This document shows positions 1 to 11,729 of a DNA stretch of 64,000 nt, piece by piece. Source of the stretch: Holothuria scabra (taxonomy: Eukaryota; Echinodermata; Holothuroidea; Aspidochirotida; Holothuriidae); contig CM074181.1 in assembly GCA_037179385.1 (NCBI GenBank), forward strand, positions 50,302,394 to 50,366,393. The letters run 5' to 3'. The position numbers and the translations under genes are program-made. Positions within the stretch are counted from its first letter, which is position 1. Each line of letters begins with the position of its first letter. The notes below the pieces were generated by a model that was not told where the DNA came from, made no database searches, and was given only the letters and a program-made list of their open reading frames with translations.

Positions 1-2792
1 GAAAACAAAGCAAAGCAGGTTCTGTGAGTTGTACAACAAGAGAGTCACAAATTATTGCGCAATGGACCAATTTCTTTTTAGTGAATAAACTTCAACAGTT
101 TATATCTCAGCTCAGGAACGTCCTATGAAGATGGGAGTTGGACTGTTAGGATTCATTTTTCATTCTCTTTATTATATGTTTTTGAATTTTTTGACTTGAG
201 GTACTCTTTAAAGAGAAACAAACTGAAAAGGAATTCTTTTCACAGGTGTTATCAGATCCTGTTAAAAATGAGTCTATTCTAATAACTTATGAAACATGTT
301 TATTAAAACACTGGTATTTCATTAAATTTTCTATTCAAAGGCCCTTTGAATAGTTTCTCTTAAAATTTAATTGACCGTTACAGGTTTCTGGTCACTTTAC
401 ATTTGAAAAATTTCAATGAAAACAGACACATTTAAAAGAAATATTTCGTCCAAAAATTTCCCGTATTCTTGTAAAAATTGTTACTCTTAGCCCTCAAGCT
501 TGTATTTCGTAAGCAAACTTAAAGGGAAATATTGGGTATTATTTACAAGAAACTTATTCTTTTAAAACCAATATTTATTGAAACACAGTGATAGATGATT
601 AAAAATAATTCATGGTAGTCATCTTTACAAACAATAGTTTTCCTCGAATAAAAAGTCAGTTACTTGTTGCTAAAGAATATGTTTTCACCCACGCTTTCAA
701 CATTTCAAATATTGAATTCTATGACTTCTGTAACTATTCCTGAACATAATATTTTGACCTAGTGATTCAATGGTTTGACGATTTAACGATGACTTTAGCT
801 ATTTTCTTTGTAGTGTACCTTTTAGCTTTTAAAGGCAAAATTTTCTTTTAACAAAAATAGAAGAATTGTTACCACGAGTTTCATTCCTTAGGCTCAAGAA
901 TAATTCTTCAAGTCGATCACAAGTTTTATCGCGCTTTCAGCCCATTATCAAGACTGTTTGAAACTAATTTTGTTTCATCCAATCGGAGAGGGTTGTTCAT
1001 GTGAAAAAAAAAATTCTAGAGCATCACAATCTTATAAGACTTTCAAGCAATGATTTTCTTTTTGTGTTACTTTACTAGTTTAAGTTAGACTAAGTCTTCT
1101 AAGATGATTTTTTATAGACATTGAAATCTTTAATAAAAATTACAAAGCAGCAGATTCTCATTGGTAGACACATACTTTCATGCCGTAACTTAAAATATCA
1201 TTTGTTTTCATACTCGTCTTTGAAACCATATCCCAGCATCTCGCTTCCATTCAAGAGTTAAAGTGTCACAAATGTATTTCTACATTGGGGGGTTTCAATT
1301 ATATTCGAAAAATAGTAATGACGTAATGAGACGCAGACTTCAACTAATTGTGTTAAAAGTTGCGACTACTTTTGCTATACACTTAACTGTCTGACTTCAC
1401 TGTATAGCTGACAGCAATGCTTATAATGCAGATGAGGGCTGCCCAACCTATAAAGATCTTGCGGAAAAATGCGGTGGCATCTGAATGCATGAAGCTCAGA
1501 AAGTTCGTGGTTATGCTCCGCCGCAAGATTAAAGTAAGATAAGTTTCTCATTAAAGAGCAGTCTACGGTGAAAAATCTGGTCTTTCAAAAAAAAGTAATC
1601 TAAAATGTTGAGTTTGTTGGCCATTCGACTGAAGTGTTCATTATGAGCCAATTTCTTATCGCTTGAAGTTATCAAAAGCGCCCGCTGAATTTGTCTAAAG
1701 AGCCCTACAGGGCATAAAATATAGCACGTATTAGGATCATAGGATGGTACAACAACACTGATCAGGATAATCAGGTGCGTAAACTTTGTTATCAAATCCA
1801 AAGACAAAATAATGAAAATGATGGCCCTTGTGTTCACAATGAATTCGATTGATTGGTACTAGTTTGACCCTTTGGCGCTGAAAGGAAATGAAACAAAAAG
1901 GCAATTGTTAAATGACGTACACTCCATGATATCTTGCATCCAACATCAAAATCTGTACACAATGTTGCCGTAGTAGAACTTTAACTTGAAAGCGGTAATC
2001 AAAGTTTGTTTTACAATTTTTTTTTTACTCTTTTTATTCTCCACTACATTTATACATTTGACTGAAAACTAATTTACAAAAACTATCCATAATCCCGATC
2101 TAATGAGGGGAATGGTACATCATGATTGTGTTGAAGCCTTTTTAGGCTTGCATTGGGGTGTAACTTTTTTATCCTACAAATATCCAGAAATTTTCATCCA
2201 ACTGTAATCAACCAAACATATACACTTGTTTTAACCTGTAAGACCTCTCCTCAATGTTTCAATATTCTGGTGTACAATCAGTTCAGAAAGAGCGAACAAG
2301 GTGCTGGAACAGAAAATTAAAGGCAGTCATTCGTCACCCTAAACTACAGTTTCAGTATACATATATCAAAACTCTCAATTGGTACAGCTCTTTGATTGGC
2401 ATCACATTCAAACAATGCATCATAGCTAAATTACACAGCATGGGCACTGAGAGTGTCTTGATTTCACATTATGGACTTGTATGGCCACTGGGACAAGCCA
2501 TGAAGCAATAAACAAGGATTGTGTGTGGATAAAGATGAGTTTTACACAAAGCAGGCTGTTTTTACGCAGTCAACGGCAAAAAAGCCACACGCACAGACTC
2601 GTCTTGTATTTGGGGTTTAATGAAAATAGTTCATTAGCCTATTCGCAAAGTTCTTCAGGCAAGCTTATCTTTGGTAGACGTGCTTTAAGTTCAAAAGTGC
2701 TTTGTTACCATCCCATCCAATTAAGGGGAATGCAATTGTGCAAATGAATTGTAGAACTCACTTACAAAAGATAGATGACGTTGTTTCCTTAC
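1..2792. other. Non-coding: 3' part of the SSUH2-like gene
   Basis: This stretch lies downstream, in gene orientation, of the last SSUH2-like exon found. The missing terminal exon should carry a conserved C-terminal cysteine cluster, and I see no such minus-strand coding here, so it probably lies outside the window. The short open frames look like chance. A dispersed repeat occupies about 2240-2545. Confidence 0.5.
2240..2545 (+). repeat. MITE-2 family copy, partial
   Basis: This matches copies near 6035, 55461 and 61690 in internal landmarks: a segment reading roughly ctcaattggtacagctctttgattg, then an agcaataaac...gattgtg segment, then a gatgagtttta segment. The 3' terminal repeat is not recognisable, so this copy is truncated or diverged. 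Confidence 0.55.
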
Positions 2793-2894
2793 CTGTTTGA
2801 TAATCTTCTCATTCTGAGAGCATTTATGTTTCTGTATCAACTGTCGGGATGCGGTATTTATGGATTCGTCCTGAAAATGTGTTATAGGATTGAC
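2793..2894 (-). CDS. ssuh2: SSUH2-like exon (VNPITHFQDESIN)
   Basis: A 102-nt, 34-codon exon bounded by a TCTCAG acceptor and a CAG|GTAAGG donor, phase 0 to phase 0. It begins VNPITHFQDESIN and ends NEKIIKQ. This matches the segment after the zinc-repeat region of SSUH2 proteins, where a V-x-P-I motif is followed by a helix ending in a conserved glutamine. It joins in phase to the exon at 6777-6879. The next exon, expected to hold the cysteine-rich C-terminus, is not in the window. Confidence 0.85.
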
Positions 2895-3591
2895 CTGAGA
2901 TAGAAAAACATCAAACACAGACAAAATATTGCAGTTATGTTGTTAAGAATGCAACGGAGTGATTAAAATGTGTAGCCCACCAACTTCTACAATTCTTTTA
3001 TATCAAATTTCTGGGGAAGAGCCATTTAAAAAAAACCTTTAATGAACAGATAGTCCCGAAGGAGTTCTGCGCTACCTAGGGGAACTACGTCCTCAAAGGA
3101 CACAATACTGAACTGCCCAACTTCACCGTCTTCAGACCATTTACATATTTGTTCTGTCATGTGTGACTTCATTTCAGATTGAATGAAAAGGGTCGGAAAA
3201 ATGGCTAAAAATTTGTGCAACTTTCAAAGTAGTAGGCCTTAAATGTATACAGGTACGTGACGTACGTGTATGTACGTGACGTCAGCGCTTTTCAGCTTTT
3301 AAATTTGAGATGCTGGACGTCACTGGTCATGCGCAGTATGCGTGTTTCCGGACCACTTACAAAAAAACAATGTCCTTGGAGTCGGAAGCGGACCAACTCG
3401 CTCATACCGTTATAGGCGTACGAAGGATTTTTCGGCAGTGTACATGTGGCTGAACGTCGTTTCGAAGTAGTTTCAGTCTTTCATATTTAGGTCAACTTGG
3501 ATGTGACATTGTTCAAAATTTGAACCACTTTTAGGGCAAATTTCGGTTCCTCCAGAGGTAACCATTGTGTAAACATGAGTTCATCCTTGTC
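2895..3591. other. SSUH2-like intron sequence
   Basis: This is intronic sequence between the exons at 6777 and 2894. It contains a short CpG-bearing stretch with transcription-factor-like motifs at 3245-3360, described separately. I see no coding. Confidence 0.5.
3245..3360. promoter_or_regulatory. Possible promoter-like motif cluster
   Basis: The stretch repeats GTACGTGACGT and contains a CRE-like TGACGTCA near 3278, a CATGCGCAGTATGCG that resembles an NRF-1 site, and TTTCCGGA, which could be an ETS site. This clustering in an otherwise AT-rich intron suggests a promoter or enhancer, but no first exon is visible beside it. Chance or a transposon origin is quite possible. Confidence 0.15.
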
Positions 3592-4179
3592 TTAAAGGCA
3601 TGTTCTGGTGGGTTTTCGCCTCTGTCTTGTAAGAAAAACAAAATTATCCCACACCATGTTTCAAAACCTATCACAATACCATTTTCCTAACTCCAGATAT
3701 CTCACTTTAAAGACTGTTTATTTTGTTAAAAAATACTTCTGCTTTTCAACAAAGCCACAAAAAGTTGAGTAATGTGGGCACATTGCTTCAAATTCCTTTT
3801 TCCTTTTTCTTAATAATTGAAGGTCCTGTTTGTCCTTGAAATTTGATACTGTTTGAATGTTTGCAGATCTTTTCCTGTAGATCTAACATCACCTGTCACT
3901 ATACATACAGTACAACCAACAACATAGCTTAGTATTGCCTGCAGCGGCATCATAATCATAAATAAATTGAATGCAATGTTAAATTAATGTGCCACGATGG
4001 CATCACACATTTCCCATGATGCATCAAATGCCAAGAAATGTTTGCAATACTTAAAAAAATGTGTCTTCGGAACGCCATTAGCTATTGAGATGCCCTTTTC
4101 AGCTTCTGAAAAAGAAAATTTTTCTGCTTACTTTGATGTTAATGAATTTTGTCTACAGAGCATGCCTTCAAAGACTTAA
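3592..4179. mobile_element. MITE-4 copy 1 (AGGCATGTTCTGG ends)
   Basis: This is about 590 bp and closely matches 47454-48024 over its whole length. It starts TTAAAGGCATGTTCTGG. The other end, diverged here, is an inverted CATGCCTT followed by TTAA. It has no coding capacity, so it is best called a non-autonomous terminal-inverted-repeat element, possibly with TTAA targets. Confidence 0.7.
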
Positions 4180-5769
4180 AGGGTGGGCGGTGTTGCTTCC
4201 GCCTACAAAAAATTGCGTCACGATATCCAACATTAATGGCAACTTCAGGGGACAAGGGAGATGTTTCTCCAATATTTGGGAAACTGTCCGTTGACTTCAA
4301 TTTTTCACACGGTTTTTTTCTTTTTAAAATTATGTTAACCCCCTTACAGTATATTGAGAACAATTTGGCCGCAATTGCTCGAAAAACACTTTGGGACCAG
4401 TAGAGTTAACTAAGTCTTTAGGGTTCAATAACACAACTCTGATTGCATAACTGTGTAGCATCATCCGATCCTACAAACCGCGAGGCAGTGCAAAGTCGAA
4501 CTTATTTGATTCTTCTTAATTTTGAACCAAGGATAGGCATTAAGAGACTCGTGTATGACGGACAGGGATGCCTATCCAATGGCCCATAAATCGGCGGTCA
4601 TCGAATCGTTTACAATTCACCATGTCAGAGATGTATAAAAATGCGGTGGAAATGTCTGCGAGGAATAACTTAGAATAGTTTAAAGCTTAATAGATCTGGG
4701 CCGTTTGTTGTGAACAATGCACGTAAATGTTTTTGTCTGTCTATAGGCCTGTCTATCCTGCCGCTCTGTGTACAGTATGTGTGTGTGTGCGTGTGTGCAC
4801 CAGTATTGATAACCAAAGAAAGACCTTGAACAGAATACACCCCTATACTTGAGAACATTTTCTTTTTCAACTGATGTTTTAAATCCGTGTCCTCGTTTAA
4901 TCCAGCTGGAATGCATTTTAAACAGGTTTCCTCTAGGCCTACTGATCGTATGGAGTGGGACCTCCACTAATTTGGTACGTAAAAATTTCACCAGTACGCT
5001 GGTGTGTAGAATACATGGCGGTCAGATTGAAGTGACGGGGAAACTTGTGCCCCTTTTTCGAGTGGAACGACACTTCTACACCACCTTCCCACCCCCACAA
5101 ACATATACCGACGACTTGTTGTGACCTGAAACTAAAAGAAACAGGTATTGCAAAAACTATACATCTTGGTGCTGTAACGTGACATCTATTTTAATCGATT
5201 CGCTCGATTAAAAGTGTCTAAAAAAGGAATCGGCCGATACTTACTTGGCAACACTGCAGACTATATAGGCCTACGTGTACTTGGCAAAGCACCAAAATTT
5301 TCGCACGAATCGTGCCCTAGCATTCTTATTGATGTTCTTATTACTACCAGTTGCGGTTCATACCTATTCACTTCATTCATTGACGTGTATTTTCACAATT
5401 TTCTGACCACTTCTGAGGGATGCTCCGATGTACTTAAATTCAGCTCGACCGTAGTTCGTAGAAACAATTCTTGAACACACACTTTGAATATCATGTTTTG
5501 AAAGCATTGAATATTCATAGTAACTACAAGTGTTGAAGCAATTTACCATTTTGCATCCGGGCCCCTAAGGGGTAAGCTAACAAACTAGTCAAGCATGTGT
5601 TAATTGTTTTTCGCAGTGAGAACACAGTGAAAACAGATCATTTGAAGACACAGATCATGTAACAAACTCAAATACCGGTTACACTTCCAACCGTCTTTGA
5701 TCTGGGGTGTCTAGAAGAAAAGTCACGGCATGCCCTTCAGTTGAAAAATATAACAACCTCAAAGACTAG
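4180..5769. other. SSUH2-like intron sequence
   Basis: No exon or recognisable element is seen. There is a short TG/GTGTGC microsatellite at about 4776-4800 and a few chance open frames. Confidence 0.45.
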
Positions 5770-6030
5770 TATAGACGAATCCGATTTGGGCTTGTTTTTA
5801 GTGACTGTGCGCAGCCATTAGTGGGGTCCATCAGCCTTTAATCGTCTTCATTTATTGTCTAGGTGAATTTCAAATCCTCATATTTAGTGAAGTTGAGAAA
5901 ATGAAGATACACTTCAGTGTACAACCATCCATGGAACAGGTAATGAAGGAAATTTAAAGATTAAAGGTGATGGACCACAGTAATGGCCGACTAAAATCAG
6001 ACCATCACAATGTGTCCGGATTCGTGTATA
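5770..6030 (+). mobile_element. MITE-1 copy 1 (TATAGACGAATCC ends)
   Basis: A 261-bp element bounded by TATAGACGAATCC and its inverted partner. The inverted similarity extends about 70 bp inward through matching segments GGGGTCCATCA and TGATGGACC. Three other copies lie at 18725, 22278 and 25381. TA borders most ends, consistent with a TA target, but the exact duplication is unclear. No coding. Confidence 0.8.
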
Positions 6031-6034
6031 GAGT

Positions 6035-6352
6035 CCAGCCTCCTGGTATAATTCATTAGTTTAAAGTGGGTCAGCTCTCGACCCGCACTATAATTTTTGT
6101 AGAAGCCCGGGAAAATTCTCAACTGGCACAGCTAAACAAGTTAAAAATGCATAATACTGCAGTTGCTCATATAACACATCATGTGGGCCTACCAGTAATT
6201 TTTGATTACACAATGGGGTCTTGTATACTCACCCTGAAGCGATGAACTGAGATTGTGTCTTGATAAAAAATAAGTTTCAGACAGTTGTGGGTGGGGCTAA
6301 ACAGGCTGGGAGAATTGGGGATATTTGGAGTGAGAGGACTAGACCTTTAAAA
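6035..6352 (+). repeat. MITE-2 copy
   Basis: This follows directly after MITE-1. It shares with the copies at 55461 and 61690 the block GGGGTCTTGTATACTCACC, an ACTGAGATTGTG block, and the 3' terminus GAGTGAGAGGACTAGACCTTTAAA. Its 5' terminus is diverged. Confidence 0.65.
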
Positions 6353-6376
6353 TGCGTGTCACGAGCGTAACATGAG

Positions 6377-6409
6377 CCCCCCCCCCCCCAAAAAAAAAAA
6401 AAAAAAAAA
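6377..6409. repeat. Poly-C/poly-A tract (C13 A20)
   Basis: A run of 13 C followed directly by 20 A, in intron sequence. The length may be assembly-sensitive. Confidence 0.9.
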
Positions 6410-6776
6410 GCTGCAAATTTCATACGTTAGTTGTCTACGAAAAATAAGATTACTACATGATTGTGCCAGCATTTCTTGGAAGGGGAAATGTTTTTGAAAG
6501 TGCCGGGTTACAACCCGAAAACCCAACATGAAGAAAGTTTTGTGTGTACCAACAACATTGACGCACGATAACATACTTTATCACACTCAGTGAGGTTGAG
6601 TATCGGTTGGGAATGCGTGCCCCTTTCTCCAATTACAACCACCCTGGAATATGCTTTTCTTGTGATGTTTAATTGAGACCTATATCACCGTAATGGTGTA
6701 ATGATGGATGAAAAATACCATGTAGACATCTCTGATTGGACAACATCAATTTTAGCTAAATGAAGTTGTACAATAC

Positions 6777-6879
6777 CTTAGGAAGTTCTTCACCGAAAGT
6801 AACTCGGCCTTGGGCTTTCGAGATCAGCTTATCAGGGATGCCAGAGCCTTTTCCCACGACGTTATCAGTTTTGTTATTC
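6777..6879 (-). CDS. ssuh2: SSUH2-like exon (GIPDKLISKAQG)
   Basis: A 103-nt exon, phase 2 in and phase 0 out, bounded by a CATAG acceptor and AAG|GTATTG donor. It encodes NNKTDNVVGKGSGIPDKLI and then SKAQGRVTFGEELPK. The GIPDKLISKAQG stretch matches the conserved LPDELI..A.G segment of the SSUH2 family. The donor is weak (GTATTG) but phase and homology both support it. Confidence 0.85.
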
Positions 6880-6917
6880 CTATGAAAGTTAAAGAAAATT
6901 ATTGAAACTTATTCCTT

Positions 6918-7580
6918 TTTAAAGGTAAAGAACAGTTGTCTCAAACTTAACTTATTTTGAAGCAGCAGCTAAATAAGTTTACTCTTGTAAGTTCACTTCC
7001 AAGAAACTTTCATAATAAGTTAGGACCACGGAATTCCTTTATACATAGACAGAGCATGTAGCGCATTCGTCCTGTCGATAGATTGTCGCCACTGACTGGG
7101 AAATTAAGGGGCACCATGATGGCGGCCGTAAAGCAATAATTAGCATGATTTGACGATGAATCCGTAATACTTTCACCAAAGAATATCATATTCCTGCAAT
7201 ACGAGCAGTTATTTTGACCGTACGTACCTTGTATTATTTCGATAATATTTCAATTTTCTGACAAGATCTGTCGAATGGAACTACTTGAGTAAGTCAAATC
7301 ACGCATAAAATCATGGCAGACAGCCATCTTGCTAAAAGTATACCCACAGTTACGGTAGCGAAATTCTACGGATAGTATACTCTGTCCATGTATAGGAAGT
7401 CCGTGTTCAGAACTTTAGTTGTGCATGTTCAAGGTAAGCCAAGCAGTTACTCCTAGTAAATTTCATATTTGAGGAGAAAAACTACTTCCACATCGCTCTC
7501 AAGAGCCAATCATGAGATAGGACAGTACACTATGCTACTTCAAGTTGGGGTGATTGCATATCCTTTTTAACCTTCACAAC
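6918..7580 (+). mobile_element. MITE-3 copy, interrupted
   Basis: The outer parts, about 6918-7020 and 7420-7580, align with the two halves of the MITE-3 copies at 9755 and 49320 (aacttattttgaagcagcag; caagcagt...gaggagaaaa; ggacagt...cttcaagttgggg). The middle 0.4 kb is foreign and carries its own inverted ends. Confidence 0.65.
7040..7394. mobile_element. MITE-6 inserted inside MITE-3
   Basis: The ends TATACATAGACAGAG (left) and its inverted partner CTCTGTCCATGTATA (right) are imperfect terminal inverted repeats. The element is about 355 bp without coding and splits a MITE-3 copy. It is therefore younger than that copy. Confidence 0.6.
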
Positions 7581-8600
7581 AGGTGTAGAACATGCCTTTC
7601 CACCAGCATGCATTACAAAGCATATACACTATAGTATTCACACATCTGCTGTCCTGAGGGGCCTGGCATTTTATTGGCTTTTTCATTTGCAATTAGTCAT
7701 CAACGTTGCAGTCTAGATCTTGCAATGTATAGTGAAACGGAAAATGTGCCAAAACTCCTGGAGGCCTCCGAGAGAACTCGCACTCCAATTACAATCCACT
7801 AAATCACAGCACCAAAAGAATTTCCCATGGTGGGCTACAGTCTTCGTCAAGACGTCAGTACAACATCTCCCTATAATATAAACTCGAGGGCGGAATTTCA
7901 TGCAAGTTTAGCAGCGTGATATTTGCTTCAGTAATAATAACTGATACAAAGCTGAGAATATCTGCAGGTAATAGAGGGCGTACTCAAAAGAGAGTAGTAA
8001 ATGCCGGTATTAGGGCTGTAACCATGACAAATGGTAGGCTTGCACGCGTATCACATTGACCACAAATCAGCTGACTGTATCAGTAGTCCAAGTTACAATT
8101 ATACGGGCTTGCATCTACAGAGGGCGCACCTGTCTTTTGTGAGGTCATACACAACATCCCGGTGAAGGAGTTTAATTCCGGCCGTTTGTAATTTCAGCCT
8201 AGCGCAGACTACATGATCGGTTACCTGCGTTGCACTCTGTACGTCGAAGGCAATTTCTTGACTAGTCATATTCCTAACAAATTCGTTTGGATATTCATAG
8301 AAATATGTGGACTCGAGAGTGGTTGAGTGTGAATGAATATGCACAAGAAGGTAACATCTTGTCCCGTTTAAATCATGCAGAAGCCCATAACACCATTGAC
8401 ACCATTGCAATACTCACGCTCTGCTGTTACCCACTGCACAGGTGGTTATACAACACTGTAATGATCGGACATCTCAGTTTTCAGTCTAGGCTTTCAGTTT
8501 ACCACTACAGGAGTACAAACACTCACAACAAAACAACAACACGACTAATGAAAGAGCACATGAAGTCATATTATGGTAATGAAGTTTGTATCTAAATCTG
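7581..8600. other. SSUH2-like intron sequence
   Basis: I find no confident exon or element. A minus-strand frame at 8099-8410 ends at a CAG|GTAACC donor-like site but has no matching acceptor and no family match. Confidence 0.4.
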
Positions 8601-8608
8601 GACGCGGT

Positions 8609-9425
8609 CAGTGGCGAAACCATACCTGACTGTCCGGGGGAAGGGGCAATAGCACAGAGGTTTCCCGATTTTGCACTAGTTGAGCTGTGTTAGTTTGTGA
8701 GTGTCTTAGGGCCTTAAGGGAAGTGTTGAGGGGGAACAATTTTGGACCATGCAACTTACCCTACTCCATTGACCAAAAGGTACATTTTTTTGCTAACTTT
8801 TTTTTTTTTTTTTTTGCTTTTTCCATAGACGAGCAAGAACAATTTTTTTTAAGTAAATCTGATGTTTTTTCTTAAGTGTGAACACTACTGTATAAGGTAC
8901 GTACCGAAAATGTGGATTCTTTTACACATTTGTAAATATAGAGCTTGTATTGCAGAAAATCGAAAGAGTTGGGGGATTACTGAAGAATCTGCAGTTCTTT
9001 CAAATATTGGTGGCAAGAGAGAATGATTGCTTTTCTAAAGTCGTCCTGACTGGCTGGCAAAAAGCAAGAGAGGAAAATCTTTCCTCCGATAAAGTGGACC
9101 TCAGATATTATTTTATTAACTTTAGGCGACTAAATGAACGTTCATATATTTTCCTAAATGAAAGTTCATATATTGACCAAAAAAGTGTTCCATGAATGCA
9201 GATCAATCTTGCTTTTAATGTTATAGTTGGCCCACTCTCCTTCTTTTCTCGTTTTTCTCCTTTTCCTTTCCCCTTTCTTTCCTCTCCCCTTCTTTTCGGT
9301 TTTCCTTTTTTCTTCTGCTTTTTTTCCTTCCCTTCCCGTTTTTAATTCCTTTCCTTTTTTTTTTTTTTTTGGTGTCCGGGGCAGTTTTCCCCCCTTCCCC
9401 CCCCCCCCCGCTGGTTACGCCACTG
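8609..9425. mobile_element. hAT-like non-autonomous element, 817 bp
   Basis: It begins CAGTGGCG and ends in the inverted CGCCACTG-type terminus (GGTTACGCCACTG). It is flanked by 8-bp direct repeats gacgcggt (8601-8608) and gacgcagt (9426-9433), 7 of 8 matching. CAGTG ends plus an 8-bp target duplication are the mark of the hAT superfamily. The interior is pyrimidine-rich, with T and C homopolymers and no transposase. Confidence 0.8.
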
Positions 9426-9754
9426 GACGCAGTCCTCTTCGCTTTGGCGGAGAATGGTTTTGGAAGCTGAGAAACTGAGAAAACAGGGTCAGCTCCGCGG
9501 AGAACATGACTGATCGTTCCTTTCTTTCGTTTGCCTTTATCTCTTACTCACCGAGTAACAGTCAGTTTGAGGCATGTCCTCAACTGGGACTTTCCTTTGC
9601 AGGAAGAGCAAGCTCTCGACCCGTTACCTTTACAACCACTGCATCTGTTAGAACAGGGAAAATATATATACAACGTAATCCTCTATTTACCTGGTGCGGT
9701 GTTACATATAAGTTAATGAAACAGAACTGAAAGCTCGTTTTCGGTTACATATCT

Positions 9755-10052
9755 GAAGGGCAGGGCCCCACCACAGCGATTTTCAACATTACTCTGAAGA
9801 TAATGAGCAGTCCTCCCAAACTTATTTGGAAGAACAACTAGATAACACAATTTTCCTCTTATTTTTCTTCAAAGTGTCTTTCATTATAATTTATGAATGT
9901 ACTATTGCGTATTCCAGGTAAACCAAACAGTTATTCCTAGCAAATTTCACATTTGAAGAGAAAAAATGTGTCACATGACTCCCAACAGCCAATCATGAAA
10001 CTGGACAGTCTACTACACTTCTTCAGTTTTGGGTGACTGCTCTTTCCCTTTA
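9755..10052 (+). mobile_element. MITE-3 copy
   Basis: About 300 bp, matching 49320-49580 along its length. It ends GACTGCTCTTTCCCTTTAA, the inverse of the TTAAGGGCAAGAGCAGT start of the 49-kb copy, so the family has terminal inverted repeats of about 17 bp. Confidence 0.7.
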
Positions 10053-11729
10053 AGGAGGACAGTTTTTTAGAACTCTGTAAACCAGACACCCGGCAACGAA
10101 ATTTTAGGTTTAAATTTCATTTTCGTATTCCTCTGGCACAAAATAATGTTTGGTTCTTTCTGCTAAGAGCTAGATAGAAAGGAATTACAGGTAATTTGAT
10201 ATAGCTGTAGTGAGACTTGTGCGTCCCACCTAAACCGTGAGGTCACTCACGTCCAATGTAACATTTTGTGAAACTATGATGTTCTCTTCGCCAAACGCCA
10301 GTGATGGTGACGCCGAGCTTGGTATCTTGGCGGGCTCCTGATAACTTGATTTCCTTATTTCTTGAAGATCTCAAATTTGAGGTAAACCGTAATTACATCA
10401 CAGTGCTGACAGTAAGTATCTTTAATACGTTACACTTCTTTTTCTAAGACAAATAGGCTAGCTATTTAAACAGCATTGTGAGATTTAGGGTGACTGAAAG
10501 ATCCTTAATGTGCAAGAGCGCGTGCAAGAAGGTTAACGAAGGCAGTCTAATGCAACTGCCGTCTTGGCATCAGTAACCTTGACTTCGAAACATCAATCGC
10601 CACCGTCAGGGCCACCGTCACCGACAATGCCACTGTCAGGGCTACCGTCACCGACAATGCCACCGCCACCTCCAACGCCACCGACACCGTCACCCATCCC
10701 CTTCATCATTGACATATGTCACCACTGGAAACGTGGGCTCCGAGCAAGACACCCGAGTTGAGACCAACACAAAATATTATATTTTCTCAGTTTATTCTTC
10801 ATACCTACTGATCATACACAGTTCTAGTGGTGCAGACAGAATCAGAAACGTTTTGCGGTGAACACAAATCAGTTAAGATGTACGAAAGTTATACACGTAT
10901 TCACTTCAAAGTCTATGAAGCCAATAAATCTTCCTCAGTATTTACTCACTTTTAACACCCCTGCCCCTACCTAGGGCTGGCATCAGGATTCCCCCGACAG
11001 GGGGAAGCATTTCAAGGCCCCGACAAAGGCTTTGAATTAGTCTTGGTGGGACGTAACTTAGCAGATTTTGAGGCGCGCAAAGTGCAAGAAATTTTTGGCT
11101 TTCTTATCAACAAATACTTTAAAATATGGAGTTTATTTTGAAGGAAATAAATAAAAAAATTGTTGAAAAAGTTCGAATGTTTATTGAAGAGTCTGTCCGT
11201 CACATGGGCAAAAACGCTATAAAGGCGACAGCTGAAAATAGTTTGCGGTTACAAATATAATCGTACCAGGCCTACGTACCAAGCTTCAACACGAAACTAG
11301 AGACTTTTTTAAACGAAGACATAAAAATTAAAAGCTCTTCTTATTGGAGAAATTTTGGAATTTCATGGAAGAAAATTTGGTTTTTGTTACGGTTTTAATG
11401 ACAAATTTGGGTTTTCGTTTAGTGATAAACCTTTTAAGAGCAAAATTAGGTAGCATATAGGGGAGATTTACAGAGTTGGCTTTGGTTGTTAATTGTACGG
11501 AGTATCCATCGAAATTGTAATTTTATGATAGATTTGGGGTTTTAACAATCTAATCGTTTAATAAGAAAAAAATCAAGTAAGGGTTGATCTGTAGTTTTTG
11601 GGGGGTTACGGAATATCATCATGCAGATTAAGGCCCTCTGATCATCTTGGAAAATTTTCCCGCGGATATAGTTTGGCTTCCCCGTAAATTTAAAGTTTTA
11701 TACTTTATATATTGACAAAGACGTACGCG
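10053..11729. other. SSUH2-like intron sequence
   Basis: No confident exon. A minus-strand frame near 10240-10343 has an acceptor-like and a donor-like border but no family match. A GC-rich tandem repeat is at 10600-10694. Confidence 0.4.
10600..10694. repeat. 30-bp tandem repeat
   Basis: Two 30-bp units (CCACCGTCAGGGCCACCGTC..., then CCACTGTCAGGGCTACCGTC...) are followed by a degenerate CCACCG-rich third unit. The Pro/Ser/Thr-rich peptide it spells on the plus strand is low-complexity and not taken as a gene. Confidence 0.85.

Noticed and set aside
1392..1527. Minus-strand frame with a hydrophobic segment (FIGWAALICIISIAV) and a stop, as a membrane-tail exon
   Set aside because: No convincing acceptor or neighbouring exon; hydrophobic frames arise often in AT-rich DNA.
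7228..7257. 30-nt SSUH2-like micro-exon with matching phases
   Set aside because: It lies within a MITE inserted into another MITE, and the flanking exons join in phase without it. It is mentioned as a possible exonisation only.
8099..8410. Minus-strand 103-codon frame resembling the LPDELI segment of SSUH2
   Set aside because: The true segment (GIPDKLISKAQG) is at 6777-6879 with consistent splice sites.
10240..10343. Minus-strand segment with acceptor-like CAG and donor GTGAGT, as an SSUH2 exon
   Set aside because: Its phases (0 to 0) do not fit between the neighbouring exons (2 to 2) and it shows no family resemblance.
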